From: Pseudoscleropodium purum
Taxonomy: Eukaryota; Streptophyta; Bryopsida; Hypnales; Brachytheciaceae
Length of the DNA stretch: 64,000 nucleotides
Assembly: GCA_963969395.1 (NCBI GenBank)
Contig: OZ017799.1
Span: 18,168,501 to 18,232,500 of the forward strand
Reading direction: 5' to 3'
Shown here: positions 24,901 to 38,100 of the stretch, piece after piece
Layout of the letters: each line of letters begins with the position of its first letter
How positions within the stretch are numbered: position 1 is the stretch's first letter
Translations under genes and position numbers: made by a program
Notes under the pieces: model-generated
What the model saw: only the letters and a program-made list of their open reading frames with translations
Databases searched by the model: none
What the model was told of the DNA's origin: nothing

Positions 24901-27900
24901 TTGAAGTTGTTTGCCTAGCATTGATCATGCGAAAAGAGATCCTTACGTCTACAATTGTATGCAGGAAATTTGGATACTCTTGATATTGGACCCAAATCAA
25001 GGGGAGTGGACACACGTGATGAGTTGGTCAAATTTTATAAAGCCAACTATTCTTCTAACCTCATGCGGCTTGTTGTTTATGGTAGAGGTGAGCCCTGGAT
25101 TAATTATCAGCAGTTTGAAGTCGTCTTGTCTTCGTATGTTTTGGAGTGCCGTGATGGAGATTCTGCTAACATGATCCATCCACCTTTCTGTGGGTTTGTT
25201 GTTTCGGCTGAAATAGAATCTATAGACGAGCTTACAGATTTGGTCCATAATAAGTTCAGTTTGATCAAGAATACGGGCAGGAAAGCTGAGAAATTCATTG
25301 GACAGCCGTGTCTTCCTGAGCATTTGCAGGTAAAGTACTATTGTTCTAGTTTAGCTGTCCAAATCTAGCACGTCGCCTGATGTTATCCTTTTAAACTGAT
25401 TTATATATAGATGGAAGTTTTTTTTGCATTTGAGAGAGCTCATTATTGGATATGCTTGCTATTGCATTCAACTGTTCTTTATATATTCCTAGTAAATTCC
25501 CTGCATTTTCTCAGCACTGTTAGGGATGCAATATCTGCAGATCATAGTCAAGGCCGTGCCTGTTAGGGAGGGGCACAATTTGGAAATGATGTTCCCCATC
25601 ACACCAGAGATTCAAAACTATACTGCCGCACCATCACGCTATCTGGGGCATTTGATTGGACACGAAGCTGATGGATCTCTATTTGCGCTTCTTAAGAAAT
25701 TGGGTGAGAACATTTGTGACTAGTTTGTTTCTACTTATACGATGCTAATATTTGATGCAGATTGCGGGTTTGCGGGTTTGGTTTGTTGTTATGTATTTGT
25801 ATATTGTATGAAGTTTATATTGCCCAGCTAGGGTGGGTATCGTGCTGTTCTCAGAACCCTCAATTTGACTTGGGGCAAAATCAGGATGCCATCAGTTCTA
25901 GTAGTGAGAAGCTCATACCTTGTTCATAGTGCTTCAGGTCTTGTTCACGCCTTGTCTATTCGTTCGTGTGAGTCATTGCTTTAGGGCTCTCGGTGTGATA
26001 CCACACAAACTCACAAAGCACCTGATGAATTACGTATGTAACAGGCTGGGCAAATAGCTTGAGCGCTGGAGAGATAGATAGCAGTTTGGATTATGGATTC
26101 TTCCTGATTGCAGTTGAACTAACTGACATCGGACAGGGTATGCACCCTTCATATTGGAACTCACTGTTAGCCTCAGTAATTTCTATCCTCTTGGGTGATA
26201 TTTTTCACATTTGGTGCGCTGTTTGTATGTCTAAAACTTTGGTTGATCCATCAATGGAAAGTTGTATGGCTTCTGTAACTATGATGTTTGTTTTAAGAAC
26301 TTTCAAATTAACACTCTTAAAACTTGTGAGAGCATTAGATTGACGTTGTATATTGGTAACAGAGCACATGGAAGAGGTAGTCAACCTCACGTTTCAGTAC
26401 ATTCGAGTGTTACAGCAAGAGGGTGTCGCTGAGTGGATGTTTGATGAGGTACGCATCATGTTTAAGAATCTTTGGTTTTATTAGTCGAAGATATCGTATC
26501 TAGAGATTTGATTGCCAGCTAGTCTAGTATCATCGCCAGCCCACTATAGTTGCGTTTATTCTTGTGACAGGTGCGAGCTGTGTGCGAGATGAAGTTCCAC
26601 TTTCAGGACAAGCGACCTCCCATTTCATATGTCACAGATCTTGCAGGAAATATGCTGGTACGAATCTTGGTCATCTAATCCAGTTCAAAGTTTGTTTAGC
26701 TTCCATTTCAAGTGTTTCAATAATACCAACGGTAATAATTCGTCTGTTGGGATCCTTTACAACAATGCGGAAGGCTCGCATGTTGATTTGGCATGCTTTT
26801 TCATTTCCTCCGAATCATGTCCGTAGGTGTACATTCTAATTGTTCTACCTGTCAATGTAGCTATATCCCCCGAGAGACTGGTTGGCAGGATCTTCGCTTC
26901 CCCGGGACTTTGATGCACCGGCCATTGCAGGCTTAATTGAGCAACTGAAACCTGAACGAGTGAGGTGCCCATCTTGCCCACCTTTCCTTGAATTGTGAGC
27001 CTATTTTATTTTGTCTAGCTAACAGGTCACACCCAGCTCACCGGGTACGTCGACTGAGGTATTTTTGGATGCAAATTTTTTTCTCTTTGAGAATATGCTG
27101 CTGATTGTTTTTTGGTGTTCTCATTTCAGAACTTTTTGGTACTCCAAACAATTTGAAGGCAAAACCTCTCAAAGAGAACCCTGGTATGGAACGGACTACA
27201 TCATCGAAAGAATCGAAGATAATCTGGTCCAGGTACGACTTTGTTCTTTTTTGAAATATTTGTCTTCTTTGGTCTCGATTCAAGGTTGGTCTCGATTGGG
27301 TCCGAGCAATTTGATTGCAATATGAGCGACAGTAAGGAAGAAACGCAAGTTTTAAAGTCTTTTCAATGCTGAACAACGTGAAACTGAAGTCGGTGCCTCC
27401 CTGGGCAGAACCTTCAAACGAACGCATCTTAATCCGGCACCTCAAGGCCTCTTGACCCCTGAGTGCCTGAACTAAGAATAGGAAGTGCTTTTTGGAAGCT
27501 AATAATTGATTATAGTATCTTCCAACTCATTTAAAATCCTGGGCATTTTCTACCGTTCCAAAATGTAGGCATAATTGTTTCTGTCGATTGGCATGTGTTG
27601 TTATCTTTCTTGCAGCTTTCTGAAGGATTTATTTCAATTCCTATAGATATGGAAGCGGTTTCTTTTGGACATTTGGGCACTTACGGATTAAACTGTCTGC
27701 TGCCACTGTTAATTTAATGTTGCAGGAGTGGTCAAAAGCCCCGATTAACAAAAATCTGCACTTGCCAATGCCAAATGTTTTCATTCCAACCGATTTTACC
27801 CTCCGAGATCCTGAACCGAAGGTATTTACCTTCTTACTTTTCATTCAGTAAAATAGGTTTGCAAGGATTTGCTTGCGTCCATTAGATGTATCCTGTATCT

Positions 27901-30900
27901 AACTAGGGTAGTGTTATCAAAATTCAGGCGGAGCACCCTTACATCTTGAAGAAAACGCAAATGTCAAGGCTATGGTTTAAGCCTGACACCAAATTTCGCA
28001 CACCTAAGGGTTGCATTCAAATCCAGTTCAATTGCCCGGAGTCGCATTATTCACCAGAAGCGAGCGTGCTGACTCGCATCTTTACAAAATTACTAGTGGA
28101 CTACGTGAACGAATATGGTGAGCTTCCTGTTCGACTTGCTTTTGAACAAGATAGTAGAGAATGAACGTTCTGCTGTTGCATGAACTTGTACAGGGTGCAC
28201 TAATGTCGTTCATTCGTTATTACCAAATTTAGCAAAGTATTCTTTTTGATAAAAACAGAGTTCAAAACAGTTCTTCCAAAGCGTTTTCTACATATTCATG
28301 TTGGTAGTACCTGTGATCTCTCGGTAACATCCTGCGAATGTAAGGTAAAATTTTTTTGACCAAGAAAGCTTTCTACGAATAACTTGCCTAAACTTCCCAT
28401 TTGAGGGGATTTTGAAAGAAAGTGGTATCCCATTGCTGTTCTGTATTCTGAAGAGATGCTTGTGCAGCATACTATGCACAGGTTGCCGGATTGAATTACA
28501 GCATCGTAACAACTGGAACAGGATTTCAGGTGTGCTGGTCATGCTGACACACTTTAACTTCAGTTTTATGTTAACTTGGTCCAAGTATGCTCTTCGGGAT
28601 TGCTTCGTTCTAATATTGGGGGCTTGGTCTATGGAACTCAGGTATCCGTATCAGGTTACCATCACAAGCTGCTCACTTTGGTAGAGAAGATAATTGACAA
28701 AGTTGTTAACTTTGAAGTGGAAGAGGAGCGGTTCTTAGTCATCAAGGTGAATGTCTTTCCCTAACGATTTATGTCATATTACCGTATTTCAGGAGGTTAA
28801 GTAATGATGCAGTTGTGGATCTTCTTTGTGGGCGTGTATTCAATGCCAAACCAGTTTATCGTATTTGGAGCCTGTGTGGCTGATAGCAGCTCCTAGAAGA
28901 CAGCAGATGACGAGAAGCCTGATAAAAGTTGTACTAACTCATTTGGAGCCATGTGATCAATTTGTAAATGCAGGAGAAAGTGATGAAAGATTATTTGAAT
29001 TTCCGGTTTCAGCAACCATACCAGCAGGTTATGTACAATTGTTCCATGCTGCTGGAGCACAGGCGTTGGCACATAAACGAGTTTATTGAAGTATTGCCAA
29101 CCCTGGAGGCTCAAGATTTGACTGCATTTTTCCCTCGCATATTGTCTCGAGTGTTCTTTGAGTGCTTTATTGCAGGTATGCTTTTGCAACTTCATATTCA
29201 GTTGCATCGTATTAACTCCTTTAGGGCTTACTATTCATGGTTGAAAATGTTCATTTCTAGTGATTATATTGTGAGACTTGTAATTCAAATGGAGCCAAAT
29301 TCTATGTCACCAAAATTAGTGAACATCGCGTTTATTCGTCAAAAATTAAATAAATTGGACAACAGGAAATCGGTGATCATTGTTTGTGTATTTTTTCAGG
29401 GAATTTGACATCCAATGAAGCAGAAGGCCTGGTGGAGCAGATTGAGAACACTCTTGCAGCAGGGCCTTTGGTGAAGGCAAAGCCTCCGTTTCAATCTCAG
29501 CACACGGAACAGAGAATAGTGAAGTTGGGACCTGGCGCTGACTGGTACTTCCCTATTGCTGGGACAAATTCTCAGGATGACAATTCTGCTCTGCAGACTT
29601 ACTTCCAGGTATTTATTGTAATGCCTGGGTATACTGCAGTTTGACCTCAATTTCCAATTCGGGGTATTCGTTATGAAAAGCAACAGAGCTGTTGGGTGCC
29701 TGTGCCTAACACTTTAAGCTCCATGTAACGTTTAGCCGGTGTTGGAGTCTCAGGTTGGACAGGATAACACGCATATGAATGTACTTCTTGAATTATTCGT
29801 GCTGGCTGCAAAACGTGAAGTTTTTCATCAACTTCGAACCGTGGAGCAACTAGGATATGTTGTTTTTCTTATGTCGAAGTAAGTTTCTGATCTTATGGTG
29901 GAAGTCCGTTATAAATTGTCCGCATATCTGAGACAGACTCCATCTGTATTTTTTGCATGAAGTTTGCTGTATGATTGTCTTGGGGTGTTATTCCTCATGT
30001 CTTTGATCTGCTCTGCTTTTGTTTATTGTGGTTTTGCGTGTCTTAGGAATGATTATGGTGTGCGTGGGACACATTTCATCATCCAGTCAACTGCAAAGGT
30101 GAAATGCTAACAATATCTCTGTTGTTCCCTGGATTTTGTCGAGCCAAGAGTTTTCAGGTTTAATTATTTTTGCAAAAATCATTTCAAGATGAGACGTGTT
30201 TCTTCTTGACATGTATAGTGGTCGTATGTGTTCAGTCGATCACATTTCTTGAATGAATGTATTGCATACAGGATCCACGGGGCCTTGAAGAGAGGGTTGA
30301 AGTGTTTCTTGAGCAATTTGAGAAGGATTTGCAGAAGATGTCAGATGAAGATTTCAAGGTATCTAAAATTTGATCATGTGTTTTTCGAGCACTTGTGTTA
30401 CTATTGTAATAGACAAGAGATCCGCCAAGAAACTCGCTAATCATTGTGTATGCATTTGACAAAGCTGATTTTGTGGTTGCTCGCAGAAAAACATTGATAC
30501 TTTGGTTGAGATGAAACTTGAAAAGCACAAGAACCTGTGGGAAGAGAGTAGATTTTATTGGGGAGAGATTGAGGATGGGACTTTGACCTTTGACAGGCCA
30601 CAAGTTGAGGTATGCTTTGATTTTAAATTGCTGCGTAGTTGTAACTTTCTGTTGCTTCTAGATTTGGCACTAGAATACTATTAGCATCATTTCAAGCATT
30701 TTAACCTATATGCACAAGTTTAATGACGGAGAGATCTATAGAGTTGCGGAGAGATCAATTTGATTACAAGAGCCAATTCTGTTGAGATCAAGTTACTATG
30801 TATGATTTCTTGTGTAAATTCGAAGTGGAGATTTTACTCTACTATTATTGACAGTAATCAATCCCATTTTGTTCAAAGATCAGTGGCCATAGACATTTAG

Positions 30901-31407
30901 CCAAGTCGTACATACACCCAACCTGTTAATTGAGGCCATTGATGCCAACCAAGTGTTTGAATAGATGTGTTGCCGTTGGGCACAGGTCTGGTCCCTTGAG
31001 GTTTTAGTATCCTCTGAACTTATCTCTTGAAAAGTTGAATGACATGAATGGATTTTTGTGCTCAGGTTGCAGCCTTGAAAAAGGTGAACAAGGAACAGCT
31101 ATTGGACTTTGTAGCGCAGCATATTTCTCGGAATTCTCCAAACCGGAGGAAGTTAAGTATTCAGGTCTATGGTGGCCAACACCTTGCGGAGTTCAAAGCT
31201 GCCAAGTTCGGAGCACCTCAAGAAAAACTGAATGCGACTTCCGGTGGTCTAAAATTGGATGCTGCAGAAGGAGAAGACGGTTCAGTTCTAAAGGGCAAGA
31301 CGGTTCCTAGAGCAGCAGCTAATCGTATAGACAACATCTATACTTTCAAGCGTTCTCAAGAATTACACGAGTCTCTGAGGGGCGGAAAGCATAAGGCCTA
31401 TGCCTGA
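21994..31407 (+). CDS. Insulin-degrading-enzyme-like zinc metallopeptidase (M16A)
   Basis: Twenty-six exons join in phase to about 1001 aa, the family's usual size: 21994-22134, 23575-23650, 23794-23861, 23993-24084, 24328-24401, 24650-24693, 24803-24854, 24965-25081, 25217-25329, 25541-25703, 26045-26137, 26363-26448, 26571-26657, 26861-26964, 27130-27232, 27726-27821, 27928-28117, 28468-28529, 28642-28746, 28974-29175, 29400-29608, 29754-29878, 30047-30098, 30272-30358, 30487-30609, 31066-31407. The inverted zinc motif HFLEH is at residues 70-74 and the third ligand Glu151 lies 81 residues after His70, as in human IDE. The C-terminal substrate-binding pair Arg787/Tyr794 (RTVEQLGY) is also kept, with IDE spacing. 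M16A enzymes enclose and cut short peptides in the cytosol, plastid, mitochondrion or peroxisome. The protein ends GGKHKAYA, so there is no peroxisomal SKL-type signal. No broken exon was seen. Confidence 0.95.
30625..30995. repeat. Last-intron segment duplicated downstream (copy 1)
   Basis: This part of the last intron of the M16 gene matches 31,585-31,965 in direct orientation with many differences. Shared words include AAGCATTTTAACC.ATATGCA, CACAAGAGCCAA, AGATCAGT.GCCA.AGACATTT and AGCCAAGTCGT.C. The last coding exon lies between the two copies. Confidence 0.7.
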
Positions 31408-31584
31408 AGTTTCAGGTGGATTTCATGCAAGTGTTCCATTATTTTGATTCTGTTCATGATGGTTAGATTCCCTTGAGCAACAATTTTGTAGCGGTTCACG
31501 TCTGAGTTGAGAGTACAGGAAATGACTTCGTCTTCCATGCGAATGCTTCTAGACATTATAAGAAATATGACATCTTTCATCTGT

Positions 31585-31965
31585 TGTCTGGACCTTACTA
31601 CTTCTGTAACTCTCTCATCTGAGGTAGAGGATACTATTTGCGTCACTTTAAGCATTTTAACCAATATGCAGGAGTGTGATCTTGGGGTGGTCATTATAGA
31701 GCTGCTATGGAGCGATCATTTTGGGCACAAGAGCCAAATCTATCAAGATCAAATTCTTATCACTATACATGAATTTCATATGCAATTCCAAAGCGGGAAG
31801 CTGTAGATCACTGTAAGTGACAGTAGACAACCCAATTTTTCACTTAAAAGATCAGTAGCCAGAGACATTTAGCCAAGTCGTGCTTACAACGCTTGCTAAT
31901 TGAAGGCCAACCAAGTGTGTTGGAAGAGAGATCAGTTGCTATTGGTAACAGGTCCCAAAATCTGT
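31585..31965. repeat. Last-intron segment duplicated downstream (copy 2)
   Basis: Diverged direct copy of the 30.6-31.0 kb intron segment, lying just after the M16 stop codon in what should be 3' untranslated or intergenic sequence. The shared GCCAACCAAGTGT and AACAGGTC/GCACAGGTC ends are clear. Confidence 0.7.
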
Positions 31966-32451
31966 GTCCAAAATGTGGGGTTTGGAATTGCAGAAGTTTT
32001 TCAATAGTACTAACCTGAGAAGTCTAAACATGACTATTTTGTAGATGGAGCTCTGGAAGTAAGAACTACTGTTGTTGAAGCACTTCCCTCACTGCATTCC
32101 AAGGACTGTCATTTCTTCAAGTTAACTTTTATTGATGTATCCAACATTGCACGTTTATACTCTTGGCTTACAACCTCCCATTCAGTGATCAAATGGCACA
32201 TTTGTAGTCTGGTCTGAAGCCTATTCTTTTTTTGACATGGTCAATGACCAATTTGTTTCCTCTCAGAGCTATACCTGCACGCATGCTCAAGTAGGTTTAT
32301 CAGTTTATTTTATGTATTCAATTTTCTTCCTTGTTTAAAAATGAGAACATTTTTTAATATTTTTTAACATTTTTTTTCTATATATATTGAAATACTTAAA
32401 GTGGTGGAAATGGTTGTTCCCACTTTAGTTTCTTATTAGCTTCAAATCACT
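31966..32451. other. Non-coding interval downstream of the M16 gene
   Basis: No gene seen. Composition drifts from balanced to AT-rich. Confidence 0.45.
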
Positions 32452-33111
32452 TTGATCCCTAAGTACTTGATTCACTAAATTTTGGTGTTGATAATACTTT
32501 GAAGTTAAATAAGACCTAACCAAGTTGCTATTTTTAGTAGTTTATATTTTTTGAAAAATTATTTTTGAAGTCTAAGTTCAGCACCAAAAAAACTAATTTT
32601 GAAAATGATTGATTATGATTTTTCTACTCAAGATTTTGTGAAAGGGTGTCCGTTGCAATCTTGACTTTTTCTGTTGTTGAAGGCTCTTGGAAATGAGCCT
32701 CAAATACATTAGACCTTGGAAAAAAAATTGCATTAGAAATTCATTTAAAAGAATTGTAGAGTAGATTTTGAAAAGTCATAAATTGATTGGGGTTTTGCAT
32801 GTTAGGCCCTTCAACCTCATATTATTTTGGTGACTACTTTTTAGATTTGACATGTAAAAAGAGGATTGAAAGACTTCAAATTCCTTTTGGAGTTTCAATA
32901 CCTTCATGATCAATCATTATAATCTTTCAATCCATAATTAAATGATATTGTTGTGGGTTTTTTTCCTATATGATTTCTAAACATATCTAATTTGAATTTG
33001 TTTGGTTACAATTCAAAAAGAATTGATACATCTTATCAAAATGTTTTTTTTTGTTCAATTTAGAACAAATTTCTAAAAGCTCAAAAAAGGCCTTGGATAT
33101 TTAGGGATTAA
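32452..33111 (+). mobile_element. Uninterrupted copy of the outer element (empty site)
   Basis: About 660 bp starting TTTGATCCCTAAGTACTTG and ending TTTAGGGATTAAG, so the ends form a short imperfect inverted repeat (ATCCCTAA / TTAGGGAT). It matches the reverse complement of 14,279-14,828 plus 15,769-15,905 and lacks the 0.94-kb insertion. It is non-coding. Confidence 0.7.
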
Positions 33112-33687
33112 GTAGGCCTATAGTCACATAATTTTTGACATGACCATTTTACACACTTGTGAACTTGTTTTTGTATGCTCTTAAATAAAACATTGGATAA
33201 GTATTGTAAAGCAAATAACTTTTCAATTTTTTAACATTTTGGTTTTCAAATAACCAATATAGCGATCTATTAAATTAGTACACTAAATAATGAAATTCAG
33301 TTGCTCAAGACTAATTTCACAATAATTGACACTACATAAATATTTATTATTACTATATAAGAATACACAACTCTTAAATTAGGTATTGTTTATACTTGCA
33401 ACTCATGAACCTCTTTATGTACAAATAGAAAAATATTTGTAGAAATATTTGTTAATTTTGATGGGTTGTAAAGTCACTTTTGGGGGGTAAGGAAACCTAA
33501 TCTATTTATAAGGGTAACCTAATTTCACTATTTAGTATAGAGAGTTAATAGTAAAATATTGATTTATTGTACCTTCAATCAAATTGAGTGTCATTTCATA
33601 ATCAATTGAACATTCAATATAAATAGCCAAGGCAATTATGTATTGACGAAGAATCCTATTTTCGTATGGTAAATCCAATATGTCCTT
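33112..33687. other. AT-rich region beyond the protease gene's 3' end
   Basis: No gene is seen. At 33,656-33,687 the sequence, read on the minus strand in another frame, continues the protease family's C-terminal pattern (EGHIGFTIRK then stop); see the protease entry. Confidence 0.45.
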
Positions 33688-35064
33688 CTATATCACAAAT
33701 AAAATGTATTGTCCAATTAAGATGAATTCATTATATCTATTATTTATATAATCAAAATAATTGAGATTGAATCCCTTCAATTATGAAAAGTTAGTGTTTA
33801 AATATGTTATAAGTTTATGTGTAAGTTTAGCATGATAAACTAAGATGTTTCATCATTATTTATTATTTTTTCATTTTTAATCCTTCATAATGATATTATA
33901 CAAAATTTATCTAGTATATTTTAAAACCTCAAATATATAACACAAATATTGCAAAATATTATATTATGAGAAGATTTAAAATTTTAGTTTTCTTGCTAAA
34001 CAACAAATACAATTGTTGATAATAATTATACAATCATCAAAATTTGGAAAAAAGTTTGAGAGCTTTTGTAACTAACAATTACTTAAAGGTAGCCAAAAGG
34101 GCTTATCCTAAAAATATATTCTTTGTCTTTTTGTATTTCACTTTCTTTATCTTTATCTTCTTTTTCTTCATCCTATTTTTAAAAAAAAAATTCCATTCCT
34201 TTATCTTTTTTGTTTTTTTGTTTCCTTTTTCCTTTTTCTTCCGTGTAGAAAATCATTTTTATCTCTTTGAAATGTTTGTATATTGAAAAGTAACTATCCA
34301 AAGGTAGGCTAAAAATGCAACGAAGATTTTAGTATTAAAATTATTATTATTACTTTATAAAACTCAAATAAACTCAATATCAAGAAATTTTAATATCTTA
34401 ATATAAGATATTAGAGAAAATATATTATATCATTAAAATAATATTTAAATAAATAAATAAATAATATTCAAATATTTTTATCATGATTTTTTAATCAACT
34501 AATCAACTAAGACTAATATAAAATTTATAAATACCTTCGCCAAAAGTGTATGTGGCTATCATATGTGCGATCACGTATATAACCATGACGTTTTGTACAT
34601 GTTGATACCTAAAACATAATAAAGTCTTTATCATCCAAAGTATTGGTCTTTAAATAATACATTGGAAAAAATGATTTTTAATGATTTTTACAAAGAATGA
34701 TTTTAAAAAGAAAATTTAAATATTTTGAATGTTATAAAATTTTGTATTGATTGTTTAAGTAGTTTAGTATTTTTTTAATAAATTAAAAGTATATTTTTTA
34801 ATATATTAATTATACATATTTGTTACTAAATTAGATGGATAATACTTTAAGTTCTTATTACTTAGAATCTATTGAACTAAATGAATTGGAGGGAAAAATT
34901 GATTTAAAAAATATTAAAAAAACATGTAAACATTATAGATAAGTATGATATTTTGTACAAAAATAGTTGTGTTTTATTCATTATATAATTATAGACTAGA
35001 AGGTATTTTTTAATATGGAAATTTTATTGAAATATATCTTTGTTAAATATAGGAAATTATTTAG

Positions 35065-35126
<62 letters not shown>

Positions 35127-38100
35127 TTAAAATTTTGAAATAATTTTTCATTAAATTTCATTTAGTTTTTTTACAATTCTTTAATGTTTAAGAAACATAA
35201 CTAGTTATAGATCTTATTGAAATTGATGACTTACAATCTCAAAAACATGATGGTAAAGTGGTGGAATCAAAAACATATATGCACTTCCGGTATCAATGAC
35301 AGTAGCACCATTTATCATATCATGTTTTGTAAAATTGTATTTGTAACTACCCATTTGCATAGAATGAAAATAGATGATATCATGCCTAGATTGAAAAAAA
35401 GGAATGTACGTTGAAAAGGAATTTTGATTATCTTTTAATTAAAATAATTAAATATAATACACAAAATTTTGAATTGTGCAAAAATAATGACATAAAATGT
35501 ATTTTAACTATTAATTAGTTAATCTTATGAATCAATATAGTGTAACAATTTGTTATAACTTCAAATGTAATTGTATAATTTAATAATAATTTGTTGTTCA
35601 AATTATTTTAGAAAGTATCCATATTCAGTTTGTATGATAATTTGAATGAAAGTTTTCTTAAGACTAATATAATTACTAATTACAATTGATGTTTTATATT
35701 TGCTACGTTTGTTTGACTTTATATAGCTATCTAACTAGTGGATTTAGTAAAGACAAGTTAAACACATTGTAAAGGTTACCATAGAATTCCAAAAGGTTTG
35801 TACTCAAATATTCATTTTTCCTAGCAACTTTGATGCCAAATTGTTTTCAAAATAGGATTTGTGCTAAATAAAGAATTAAAGGAAATATAAATAAGCTTGA
35901 ATATATTTTATTACAATAAATCTAAAAGTAATACTTAATTTGACACTCATTCAAAAATGAAGTTTTAAAGGTTCAACATAGAAAAATGCCCTTACAAATG
36001 TAAGAAAGTACAATTTGGTCTTGGGATAGATAGGGAATTGGAAGAATCTAGCTTAGCATTGGGATTTGAGTGCAATTTGATAAACCTTCCTTTTTAAATA
36101 AGCACTGTTGCATTTGAAATAGTCTCTCTAAATATATCTATTAATCTTCTTTATATTTCATTTTCATCATTATCATAATTTCTAGAAGTATCACAATAAA
36201 CCTTTAGAGATATTTTGTAAACATACCCATTTTCAAATGGTTTTGCACCCATGGGGATCCATTGGTACTCCTTATTGTAGTCAGATGGTTGCCCAAGGAT
36301 GAAATAACCAACATGATCAATTTGATAAACTCCATATTGAAAACAAAACCCAACCATATTTTGAATAAGGCCTTTATCTGCCATTTGATTTGGAATGCTT
36401 ATAGACATATTTCCTAGGCCTATAAGTCCATAGATAGTAGGCACTAAATCTTCAGAGACACTAAATGCACATCTGTAAATACAAACATTACAAACAATGC
36501 CAACAATCAATATTACATAAATCAATGGTTTAGTACTTTCCTATTACAATTAGTTTCAAAATACAAGAAGTTTAGGGAAAACATTAAGGTTAGTATATCC
36601 ATAGTGCCCACCAAACCAACACAATATACAATTCAATGTTGCAATGTTGTACAATTGATGTCCCTTAGAATAGGATTCTAGTACACTATCAATTTTCATA
36701 GTGTGTTGGTTTTTGATATACTCATCTCATAAGGTTTCAGACCTTGAGGAATGAACTGATGCATGACTAAACAAAACATTCACAAATACATGAACTTCAA
36801 CAATCCAAATGGTGCATATCGTGTTAATACAATGATAAAGTAAGAAAATTGGTTAACCCTAGAAGGACACAACCCTATCACCAAGGTAGTCAACCAAAAA
36901 CTATCAGATTTGACAGTGAACAAATACATTCTTCGTTTCTACAGTTTCCTTGTAAGTCTTTCATTGAACACTTTAAGTCATCACTATTGAGGAGCTGGGA
37001 CAAATACCCAAATTTGAGACTTTCATTGGACACTTTAAGTCATCACTATTGAGGAGCTAGGACAAATACCCAAATTTGAGAGTGGCTGCAGCTGCTTTAT
37101 TTGGAGAAGAGCCTCTTGTTGAGATTGACAAACCGTCTTCAACAAGAGCCGCCGCCAAACGAGAGCAAGTGTGAAAACTTAGTTCAAAGCACATGTGCTT
37201 CAATTGAGGCCCACACTCTTTGAAGGGCACATATCTATTGGAAAAATCTCCCATTGATTCTGCAAGTTCCTGCTCGTATTTCTTTGGGGACACAAAATCC
37301 TCGGGTGCAGGAGTATAAAATGTGTCTTTGACCTACACATAACAAATCAACCTGTTTTTATGAGATTGGACGAAATATCCTGACAAATGTTATTTGAATA
37401 AGGTACCTGCACCTCATAGCAACGCATTCCCAAAGGACCATGTACATTCTTACCTAAAATGCATAAGGTTTGAACATGAAAATCTAGGGTTGGTTTTGAG
37501 TACATCTATAGTTAGCACTTTGAAAGTTCATAGCTTATTTATACAGCCTACAAAAACTACATGCCAAAACTTACAGGCAATCTAGTAACTGAGGCAATAT
37601 TTCAATTAAGACAACCTGGTAATAGGAGCAAAGATCAAATACTTATTTTGGACTCTTTCAGGTGTACATACAGATCCATTCCCAGTACTGATCAGTTTTA
37701 TGCAACTTTGACTAAGGTAGGTACTCCCAAAACCACCACTTTTTGCTACTGAGCCTATTTTCTATTATTAGACTGGTCAGATTTTCATATGTTCCTGCTG
37801 GCAAGTGAAAGGAGGTCCCAACACACCTTAGTGAGAACGTGACATTTGGATTCTGTATGCAAAAGTTATTAAGGAACAAAGTTTGGTTCTAAAAACGTTT
37901 CTTCCACATAGGTACAAAACTGACTTTGGTGATGTACACATAGTATAGATGGTGGTTTAAGGTCAGTGGCACATTTAGGTGTTCCTACCTTACTACTGAC
38001 AAACTCCAAGGAAGATTCTAAGAAACAGAAGAGTGAGTAATGTCGCGTACCCTTTGAGTATGTGGGTAGTAGTTGCAGAACAACCAAGATGCCCAACTTC

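Noticed and set aside
37869..38050. Minus frame with Cys-rich stretch PKCATDLKPPSILC, first taken as a protease exon
   Set aside because: It cannot be joined in phase with a good acceptor, and exon 37,070-37,332 follows exon 38,051-38,220 in phase and supplies the expected family segment.
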